The position numbers and the translations under genes were made by a program. Shown here piece after piece: positions 9,161 to 14,750 of a stretch of DNA of 14,750 nt; position 1 is the first letter of the stretch, and each line of letters starts with the position of its first letter. The stretch is from a bacterium (GTDB taxonomy: Bacteria; Bacteroidota; Ignavibacteria; Kapaibacteriales; UBA2268): the NCBI GenBank assembly GCA_024710535.1, contig JANJUO010000067.1, forward strand, positions 1 to 14,750, given 5' to 3'. Under the pieces are notes generated by a model. The model had not been told where the DNA came from, searched no databases, and worked only from the letters and a program-made list of their open reading frames with translations.

Positions 9161-9202
9161 AAGCCATTTTTTAATAAAATTTGGCTTTTTTTTATTTTTT
9201 TT
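9161..9202 (+). terminator. Putative intrinsic terminator of the two-component cluster
   Basis: AAGCCA (9161-9166) pairs with TGGCTT (9182-9187), with partial T/A pairing inside the loop. A tract of T residues broken by one A runs on to about 9202. It begins 25 bases after the stop of the last kinase gene. The stem has only three G-C pairs, but the T-tract is strong. A long A-rich run follows (9204-9221), so the T and A tracts could also pair with each other. Confidence 0.6.
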
Positions 9203-9289
9203 CAAAAAAATCAAAAAAAAATCACTTTTTTGTGAGTAAAAATGTCGTTTCATGTGTCATTATATATTGTGGGGATGTAAATTTTAAAA
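9203..9289 (+). other. AT-rich leader of the lipoprotein-sigma operon
   Basis: This spacer holds A-tracts (9204-9221) and a small hairpin, TCAC (9222-9225) with GTGA (9232-9235) around six T residues. A TATATTGT at 9263-9270 is close to the TAnnTTTG -7 box, but no TTTG lies at the right distance upstream. The promoter of the downstream operon should be here, but I cannot place it with confidence. Confidence 0.3.
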
Positions 9290-10417
9290 ATGTTTATGAA
9301 AAATGTAAAAACATATAAAAACATAATAAGCCGAATATTCGGAATGGGAATTATTTTACTTTTTTCAGCATTAAATTCATGTGATTTTTGCACTGCCCCA
9401 ACTTCAAATGGTGGTGATTTTGAAAATATTTTGATTTTTTCGGGCAAATCTGCAAACACTAATCAAAATGTACTATTCTCCTCAACTGCATTAGGAAGCG
9501 AAATCAAAGCAGTAAACAATAAAAGCATTGAAATATATTCCTCGCCATCTATGAACAGCAAAATAGCATATACAAAATTTGATGGCTTCTCAGCATCAAA
9601 TTCGCTGTATATTTCTGATTTAGATGGTGGGAACGAAACTTTTCTAATCAAAGAAAGCGGTTTATTCCAAATTTTGAATCCAATTATTTCTGCTGATGCA
9701 AAAAAAATATGCTTTAATGGTGGATTTAATCGGTTATTGATTTATGATATGCAGAAATCTTCAATAAATCAAATTAGTTCGAAATTAGCAACAAATGCTT
9801 ATCCAACGTTTTCTCCTGATGGTAAAAAATTGGCATTTATTGAAAATGATAATTCAAATATGATAAAAATTAAAGTAATTGACACCGATAATCTTGATTT
9901 GATAAATATATTTTACGATAATGTTTATGATGGTTTTTTGAAATCAAGTGAAATTGGCAATTTTGTTAATTGGAATTATGATAATAAAAGAATTGCATTT
10001 TCATTTTCGAATAATGGAAGAGATATTATTAAGATAATAAACATTGAAACAAGATCGGAGCAGAGTTTTGACTATTCTTCGGACAATATTGGAATTGAGA
10101 ATCCTGCAGTGAATTTTAGCAAAAATATACTTGTTTTCAAAGCAAATGATGGTAATTTATGGGCAAGGAATTTGGCTGAAAATGATAGTAGATTGTTCCA
10201 ATTAACTGTAGCAGTATCAAATGAGTTTTATTACAATCTTGGATGGTCGCCCGATGAAAAGTACTTATTGGCAGGAAATTCATACAAAGATGCGAGTAAT
10301 TTCGAGTACAAAGATTTAGTTGTTTTTGATATAGATAAAGAAAATAGTATTCCCAAAACTGAGAATTTATATTTGATAAGTAATAATGCTAATAATGGAT
10401 TTTGGAAATCGAAATGA
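9290..10417 (+). CDS. TolB-like beta-propeller lipoprotein
   Basis: This is a predicted lipoprotein of 375 residues. A basic N-terminus and hydrophobic stretch (about 16-28) end at a lipobox, LNSC, with Cys31 as the likely lipidated residue (Cys29 if ATG 9296 is used). The mature part has repeated PD40/TolB-like blades: NPIISADAKKICF near 130, YPTFSPDGKKLAFIE near 171, FVNWNYDNKRIAF near 225, NPAVNFSKNILVF near 271 and LGWSPDEKYLLAG near 317. Such folds usually bind proteins in the periplasm or at the envelope; there is no visible catalytic motif. Its stop codon overlaps the start of the ECF sigma gene (ATGA at 10414-10417), so the two are probably co-translated. A role as an envelope sensor or a partner of the sigma/anti-sigma pair is inference. 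Specific partners cannot be read from the sequence. Confidence 0.8.
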   Translation: MFMKNVKTYKNIISRIFGMGIILLFSALNSCDFCTAPTSNGGDFENILIFSGKSANTNQNVLFSSTALGSEIKAVNNKSIEIYSSPSMNSKIAYTKFDGFSASNSLYISDLDGGNETFLIKESGLFQILNPIISADAKKICFNGGFNRLLIYDMQKSSINQISSKLATNAYPTFSPDGKKLAFIENDNSNMIKIKVIDTDNLDLINIFYDNVYDGFLKSSEIGNFVNWNYDNKRIAFSFSNNGRDIIKIINIETRSEQSFDYSSDNIGIENPAVNFSKNILVFKANDGNLWARNLAENDSRLFQLTVAVSNEFYYNLGWSPDEKYLLAGNSYKDASNFEYKDLVVFDIDKENSIPKTENLYLISNNANNGFWKSK

Positions 10418-10986
10418 GCGGAAAATTCGATAATTATAACGACAACGAACTCTATAAGTTGATGGCAAAGAAAAAATCTGATGCCGAATTGGCTTTTGGA
10501 GAATTGTATAGTCGTTATAATCAAAGAATTTATGCTTATTGTCTGCGTGTTACCGGCAGTCATGAAGATGCAAATGATATTTTTCAAGAAGTTTTTGTGA
10601 AATTTTATGCAAGTGCAAATGAAAAACATCCGATTGATAAAGTTGCCGGATTTTTGATGACAATTGCAAGAAATTTGTGCCTTAATTATAATCGCGATAA
10701 AAAGGAATATACAGATATCGAAAGTTTGGTTTTGCATTCGAACGATGAAGGTATCGAATCCAAGGAACTTATGGAATTGATAACTCGAACTTTGGAATTT
10801 TTGGATTTTCAGCATCGCGAGGTTTTTGTAATGAGAATGATTCAGGGATTTTCTTATGATGAAATTGCAGAAATTACAAACACCAAAATGACAGTAGTAA
10901 AAAACCAAGTTTATCGGGCAAAAGAAAAAATAAAAGAAATTTTGCAACCGATAGTTAAAGATTTAGAAAAAATTGATTTTAATTAA
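10414..10986 (+). CDS. ECF-family RNA polymerase sigma factor
   Basis: This 190-residue sigma-70 family factor has only regions 2 and 4, as in ECF sigma factors. Region 2 (about 27-95) contains RYNQRIYAYCLRVTG, the EDANDIFQEVFVKFY core and the TIARNLCLNYNRDKK end. Region 4 (about 123-176) contains the helix-turn-helix FSYDEIAEITNTKMTVVKNQ that reads the -35 element. I chose ATG 10414 over an in-frame TTG at 10402. The ATG overlaps the previous gene's TGA in an ATGA junction and has GGA 7 bases upstream. The next gene, 18 bases downstream, encodes an anti-sigma-like membrane protein, so this factor is probably held inactive at the membrane until a signal arrives. It may well drive its own operon, but I could not identify an ECF promoter. 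Confidence 0.95.
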   Translation: MSGKFDNYNDNELYKLMAKKKSDAELAFGELYSRYNQRIYAYCLRVTGSHEDANDIFQEVFVKFYASANEKHPIDKVAGFLMTIARNLCLNYNRDKKEYTDIESLVLHSNDEGIESKELMELITRTLEFLDFQHREVFVMRMIQGFSYDEIAEITNTKMTVVKNQVYRAKEKIKEILQPIVKDLEKIDFN

Positions 10987-11004
10987 ATAAAAGTTGAGTA
11001 AATT

Positions 11005-12297
11005 ATGAATTATTCAAGGCTTATACACGATTATTTAGATGGTGAATTACCAGTACAAAAGGAGGAACTTTTGTTTTCTGAAATTGCCAATAATTCTGCT
11101 ATAAGAACAGATTTTAATATGCAAATGAAAATTCATTTGGTAGCAAAGCAGGATTTGGCGGTGATAAGTACTCCAGTTTCACTTACTAATTCGGTATTTT
11201 CACAATTAGGATTTGCCTCGCCAAGTGTGGTTCCAGATCCTACTTTTAGCAGTAAGGTTTATGATTTCACCAAAAAGAATTCGATTTGGCTATTGCTTTT
11301 GCTGTTTGTTTCTACTGTATCGACAACCGGTTATTTGATTTATCAAAATAATAAGTTGGAAATTGAATTAAATAACAGAAACCAAAGGGCAGTTGCATTC
11401 ATTAATTCAGAAGATTCCGAAAGCAAAAACAATAATAGTTCGGCTATTTCTGAAAATAATAGTAATAATCTATTAAACGCTACTTATGATAGTTCGAAAT
11501 TTTTGGCTGAAAACAATGCAATTATTTCTAATAAAATTAGAAAGAAAAATGCCTTTTTGGTTAATCAAAATTCACTACAAAACGGCAATTCAAGCAGTAA
11601 TAATGCTGAATTTGCTAATTCATTTAATAATATTGAAGGAAAATTATTATTGACATTTGATACAAATGCTGATTTGAACAAGAAACAAAATAATTCAAGA
11701 GTAAAATTTCCAATTGATTCAAAATATGGAAATTATACCACAAATTCAAGCAATATTATGATGCCGAATTTTGCGGATGCATTGTTGAATTTATTCAATT
11801 ATTCTCCATTGGATAACACAAATTATTCAATTAGAATCAGAAATCTCCAAAACTTAAGCAATAACTCAGAGTTTTCATCAATTAACAATAATGTGCCATT
11901 TTATAATGATTTAGCAATTGGCAGTTGGTACAAAATTGATAATTATCATTCGATTGGCGTTGAATTTGGTATGGAAAAATTCGCTCAGCAATTCAAATTG
12001 AACAATGGATTGGAATATTTGCAAAATCCTGAGTTTTTATGGGCTGGTATTTCATACAGATTCGCAATGAAAGAGTTGTTTGTTCCTTATATTTTATATC
12101 CGTATAGTGAAGTTTTTGCAGGTGCAACAAGTGTTGGTCCATTGTTTAGAGTTCAAACTGGTTTGAATTATTTGATAACAAACAGTATCGGAATCAATAT
12201 TGGTGTTGAATACAATGCTTTGTATTATAATGTGGAAGGAACTATCTATAATTCAAATAAGTTAGGCGTTACAAGCGGAATTAATTTTAATTTCTAA
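11005..12297 (+). CDS. Anti-sigma-like membrane protein with C-terminal barrel-like domain
   Basis: This 430-residue protein follows the ECF sigma gene directly. The N-terminal 90 residues are cytoplasmic in the predicted topology. They begin with a YLDGEL-type stretch (residues 11-16, DYLDGE) and a helical segment as in anti-sigma factors, but without the HxxxCxxC zinc motif. One transmembrane helix spans about 93-113. A long Asn/Ser-rich low-complexity linker follows (about 115-250). The last 180 residues (about 253-430) have alternating aromatic/polar strands (e.g. IGVEFGMEKF, LWAGISYRF, IGINIGVEYNALYY) and end in ...GINFNF with a terminal Phe, as outer-membrane beta-barrels do. The linker is long enough to cross the periplasm. 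Comparable anti-sigma plus barrel proteins occur beside ECF genes in Bacteroidota, but their mechanism is poorly described. Alternatively, the tail is a periplasmic beta domain. Confidence 0.75.
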   Translation: MNYSRLIHDYLDGELPVQKEELLFSEIANNSAIRTDFNMQMKIHLVAKQDLAVISTPVSLTNSVFSQLGFASPSVVPDPTFSSKVYDFTKKNSIWLLLLLFVSTVSTTGYLIYQNNKLEIELNNRNQRAVAFINSEDSESKNNNSSAISENNSNNLLNATYDSSKFLAENNAIISNKIRKKNAFLVNQNSLQNGNSSSNNAEFANSFNNIEGKLLLTFDTNADLNKKQNNSRVKFPIDSKYGNYTTNSSNIMMPNFADALLNLFNYSPLDNTNYSIRIRNLQNLSNNSEFSSINNNVPFYNDLAIGSWYKIDNYHSIGVEFGMEKFAQQFKLNNGLEYLQNPEFLWAGISYRFAMKELFVPYILYPYSEVFAGATSVGPLFRVQTGLNYLITNSIGINIGVEYNALYYNVEGTIYNSNKLGVTSGINFNF

Positions 12298-12299
12298 AA

Positions 12300-13049
12300 A
12301 TGGAAATATTAAAGCAACACATTATGAAATCAATTTGCAAATCGGGACTTACAAAAAATTTCGGTTTGCAAATTGTCCTTTTTATTCTGATTGTATCATT
12401 GATGATTTCATGCGAATGTGTGCCTGATATTAACACGCCAAAAATTATTTCGCCTGAAAATTATTCCCAAGCAATACTTATAAATTGTTCGAATTTGAAT
12501 GATATTTCAGTATTTTCTGATGAAGTTGAGGTTATTTCCAAATTGAATAACAATACTGAAAATTTTGAATATTATAAATTTTGGTCAGGGGATAGATTTG
12601 TTAGGGTGAAAGATTCACAAACTTTAAATACAATTCAAAATTTTCCGGTTTCATTTGTCAATAAGCAACTTTATACGATTGCATTTTTTAATGTAGGTAA
12701 TAAATTAAAATATATTGTTGCAGGTGATTCGCTTAAATCATTGAAATTCAATAATTTTTCACATTTCAAGATTATTAATGCAATCGAGAACAATCCGAAA
12801 ATTAATTTACAAATAATTGAAAATAATCAAACAATTTTTAATTTCAATAACCTTAATAATAATATTAGCGATTATTATCCAATTAATTATGGAATTTACA
12901 CTATAAAAGTTCTTAATTCGGAAAACTCTAAATTGATTCTGGAGAAGAATTTTGATTTTCAAATTAATTCTGCATACAATCTGATTATTTCCGGTAATAT
13001 CGAAAATACATTGAGCACAAGAATTCATAAATTAAATATTCCTGAATAG
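12300..13049 (+). CDS. Predicted lipoprotein with a DUF4397-like C-terminal domain
   Basis: This 249-residue predicted lipoprotein has a hydrophobic signal (about 21-36) ending at SLMISC, with Cys38 the probable lipidation site. ATG 12300 lies two bases after the previous stop. ATG 12324 (Cys30) would give a more typical signal length, and I cannot decide between them. The C-terminal half (about 155-249) resembles DUF4397: FKIINAIENNPKINLQII, then YYPINYGIYTIKVL and a final beta strand pair around YNLIISGNI. DUF4397 proteins are secreted or surface-attached and of unknown function. The N-terminal half (about 45-145) is beta-rich and I do not recognise it. It is the last gene of the sigma operon and Asn-rich like its neighbour. 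It may be a target or accessory of the sigma system. Confidence 0.65.
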   Translation: MEILKQHIMKSICKSGLTKNFGLQIVLFILIVSLMISCECVPDINTPKIISPENYSQAILINCSNLNDISVFSDEVEVISKLNNNTENFEYYKFWSGDRFVRVKDSQTLNTIQNFPVSFVNKQLYTIAFFNVGNKLKYIVAGDSLKSLKFNNFSHFKIINAIENNPKINLQIIENNQTIFNFNNLNNNISDYYPINYGIYTIKVLNSENSKLILEKNFDFQINSAYNLIISGNIENTLSTRIHKLNIPE

Positions 13050-13060
13050 AATTTTGTGAT

Positions 13061-13597
13061 TTATTTGATCCTATCCGGATTATTCTTTACAAAATCTTTC
13101 CAATTTGAAGTTTTATTCACTCCCACCGAACGCCTTGTTGCATGGCATATTGCAACTGCAAGAGCATCGGTAACATCGAAAAATTCTGGTGTTTCATCAA
13201 TATTCAAAATACGTTTCACCATAAATTGCACTTGCTCTTTGGAAGCCGCTCCTTTGCCCGTAACTGATTTTTTTATTTCCATTGGTGCATATTCCATCAC
13301 AGGAACTTCTCGGAGAGTAGCCGATAGCATAGCCACTCCTCTTGCATGCGAGAGTTTCATCAATGTTTGGGCATTTTTATGGTAAAACATAGATTCAATT
13401 GCCGCTTCATCTGGCAAGGTTCGTTCGATAACAGAATTAAGCCGCAAGAAAATTTCTTTCAATCTCATTGGGAAATTCTCATCTTTTTTCTTTGCTTTAA
13501 TAACGCCATATTCTACTAAAATTAGTTTGCTACCATTTTTCTCAAGCACACCATATCCAGTATTTACAGAGCCGGGGTCAATACCAATTATAATCAA
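13061..13597 (-). CDS. ruvC: Holliday-junction resolvase RuvC
   Basis: RuvC is a dimeric endonuclease that cuts Holliday junctions with RuvAB during recombination repair. This 178-residue protein has the usual length. The four acidic catalytic residues are in place: D7 in GIDPGS, E68 in AAIESMF, and D141 and D144 in DVTDALAVAI. The FYHKNAQTLMKLSHARG segment and the GKGAASKEQV stretch are also typical. The start is TTG at 13597. The frame has a stop only four codons upstream and no ATG or GTG between, so TTG is effectively forced. An AGGA lies about 12 bases before it. It converges with the lipoprotein gene across 11 bases with no visible terminator between them. The usual ruvA/ruvB neighbours are not in the window. 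Confidence 0.97.
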   Translation of the reverse strand: MIIIGIDPGSVNTGYGVLEKNGSKLILVEYGVIKAKKKDENFPMRLKEIFLRLNSVIERTLPDEAAIESMFYHKNAQTLMKLSHARGVAMLSATLREVPVMEYAPMEIKKSVTGKGAASKEQVQFMVKRILNIDETPEFFDVTDALAVAICHATRRSVGVNKTSNWKDFVKNNPDRIK

Positions 13598-13825
13598 ATT
13601 ACTACTTTATCCTGAAATTATTTTTAAGAAAACATTCACGTTTTGAGCTGTTAATTATTATGAAATAATCAGATCTTCGATTAGAAATGTTGAAATAATT
13701 AAAAATCAATAATTATAGAATTTTTGGAATAATTTTCTTGTATTCTAAAAGTTGCCGCCAAGCTTGAATTTGTTATTTTTCTATAATGATATTTGCGGGC
13801 AATATTGTTTTTTCGAAAATTGCAA
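13598..13825 (-). other. 228-bp intergenic region between ccmF-like gene and ruvC
   Basis: It is AT-rich with no plausible coding frame. It should hold the ruvC promoter on the minus strand, but I see no convincing -7/-33 pair and no GC-stemmed terminator for the upstream gene. A small all-AT hairpin (13654-13669) is too weak to call. Confidence 0.4.
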
Positions 13826-14750
13826 TTATATTTTTTTCTTCTTTCTAAAAAGTGGGATCATTAATCCAATAAACATTGCAATTGCTCCAATCCAAACGAA
13901 ATTTATTAATGGCTTATAAATTAATTCCACAGTTAAAGTTTCGATAGGATCAATGACAGGTTCTCCTTTTTTATTGAAAGAAACAACCGCTATAGATTTA
14001 GACATATTCTCCCGATTTGGAATAAGACGGTTAAAAGATATTTCTACATTTGTATTAGGGATTGATTTCCAAATATAACTATCATAAACGGAAGAATTAG
14101 ATAAATTAGTATATAAAGTATCGTAAATCTCTAAATTATTTACAGCGTACTTTACTATTGCTCCCATTTTTGATGTTTTTGGGTCTATCATTTTTGAATG
14201 ATGAGCATCGAACTTTACTAAAGTGATTGTACAATTTGAATCGTAAATTACTTTATTAACAGAATCCTTTACTAACTCTATGGATTCAACGGTGTTTTGT
14301 ATATCGACTGATTTGAGAATTGAATATATATCAAAGGTAGTGGCTCTATAAATTCCGGGTTCGATTATTGGAGATTTTCGTTCATTAAAATCACTCCAGT
14401 AAACAACCGGCTCCATTATATTAGAACTATTTTTTGATTCTACTTTTAATTTATATACAAATTTCTGTCTATCAGCTAAGTTCTTTTCTACTTCAATTTT
14501 GTCTATTAATGATATTTTATAGCCAAAAACAGATTTTGGTTCATCTTTTTTCAGTTGAATTGTTTTTGTTTCTGAATAGCCGGCTGAAAATATAATACCG
14601 ATAATTAATAGTGAAAATCCTATATGTGATATTGTGCCTCCAAATTTAAGAGACATACTTTTTATGAATTTTAATAAGAAATAGGCATTAATTAATACAG
14701 ATATTATACTCAAATATAATAATATGGTATAATTAATTTTATTTGTATCA
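13826..14750 (-). CDS. ccmF: CcmF-family cytochrome c maturation protein, C-terminal part (5' end outside window)
   Basis: The reading frame stays open to the right edge, so this is the last 307 residues of a longer gene; the TTG at 14713 is internal. It has two transmembrane segments near the visible start (about 5-29 and 42-59). These contain GGTISHIGFSLLIIG, the GG..aHiG motif of the CcmF C-terminus, whose His (42 here) is implicated in haem binding in the family. Next come a hydrophilic, probably periplasmic domain of about 215 residues and a final transmembrane helix. That helix sits in PLINFVWIGAIAMFIGLMIP, matching the end of E. coli CcmF (KPFVRWIWLGAL). A basic KKKKI tail ends the protein. 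CcmF attaches haem to apocytochrome c, so the organism probably makes c-type cytochromes. A CcsA/ResB-like relative is less likely given these motifs. Confidence 0.85.
   Translation of the reverse strand, partial: DTNKINYTILLYLSIISVLINAYFLLKFIKSMSLKFGGTISHIGFSLLIIGIIFSAGYSETKTIQLKKDEPKSVFGYKISLIDKIEVEKNLADRQKFVYKLKVESKNSSNIMEPVVYWSDFNERKSPIIEPGIYRATTFDIYSILKSVDIQNTVESIELVKDSVNKVIYDSNCTITLVKFDAHHSKMIDPKTSKMGAIVKYAVNNLEIYDTLYTNLSNSSVYDSYIWKSIPNTNVEISFNRLIPNRENMSKSIAVVSFNKKGEPVIDPIETLTVELIYKPLINFVWIGAIAMFIGLMIPLFRKKKKI

Noticed and set aside
9263..9270. TATATTGT as a -7 box for the lipoprotein-sigma operon
   Set aside because: It deviates from TAnnTTTG, and the nearest TTTG (9229-9232) is about 30 bases upstream, too far for the usual spacing.
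10231..10947. A 238-codon open frame on the minus strand opposite the sigma factor
   Set aside because: Its translation is dominated by Phe, Cys, Ile and Tyr, with no recognisable domain. It is fully antisense to a convincing ECF sigma gene and the propeller gene end.
13056..13385. A + strand open frame of 109 codons opposite ruvC
   Set aside because: It is antisense to a RuvC with all four catalytic residues, and it has no family resemblance.
13654..13669. Small hairpin (ATTATT / AATAAT) upstream of ruvC
   Set aside because: The six-base stem has only A-T pairs and no following T-tract in either direction. It is expected by chance in such AT-rich DNA.
14711..14713. TTG as the start of the ccmF-like gene
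   Set aside because: The frame stays open to the window edge, and the CcmF motif near it belongs to the C-terminal part of a much longer protein.

Overview
The window is AT-rich (roughly 30% G+C by eye) bacterial DNA carrying ten protein-coding genes. I see no RNA genes, insertion sequences or CRISPR arrays. Several traits suggest a member of the Bacteroidota/Chlorobiota (FCB) group, possibly a lineage such as Ignavibacteria or Kapabacteria. These are the Lys/Asn/Ile-heavy codon use, a TAnnTTTG-like promoter box, lipoproteins with an LxSC-type lipobox, a DUF4397-like protein, and an ECF sigma factor beside an anti-sigma-like protein with a beta-rich tail. The exact lineage is inference; there is no rRNA gene to fix it.

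Region A (109-9135, + strand) is a tight four-gene two-component cluster. It starts with a very large membrane-bound hybrid histidine kinase (HAMP, five PAS-like domains, HisKA, HATPase, two receivers, Hpt). Next comes a soluble receiver-kinase with an unusually long insert in its dimerisation hairpin. Then come two proteins with near-superimposable N-terminal receivers but different effectors: a degenerate, probably non-catalytic HD-GYP domain in one and a HisKA/HATPase kinase in the other. None of the four has a DNA-binding domain. A hairpin plus T-tract at about 9161-9202 ends the cluster.

Region B (9290-13049, + strand) looks like an envelope-signalling operon. Its genes encode a beta-propeller lipoprotein, an ECF sigma factor whose ATG overlaps the propeller gene's stop codon, a single-pass protein with an anti-sigma-like N-terminus and a C-terminal region resembling an outer-membrane beta-barrel, and a DUF4397-like lipoprotein. 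The plausible logic is that surface or periplasmic proteins report to a membrane anti-sigma, which controls the sigma factor.

Region C (13061-14750, - strand) is housekeeping and converges on region B with an 11-bp gap. It holds ruvC (Holliday-junction resolvase, forced TTG start) and, upstream of it, the C-terminal part of a CcmF-family cytochrome c maturation protein that runs off the window's right edge. The 228-bp gap between them has no gene that I can support.

The best candidates for undescribed biology are the sigma/anti-sigma/barrel/lipoprotein operon and the output-less phosphorelay with a degenerate HD-GYP protein.
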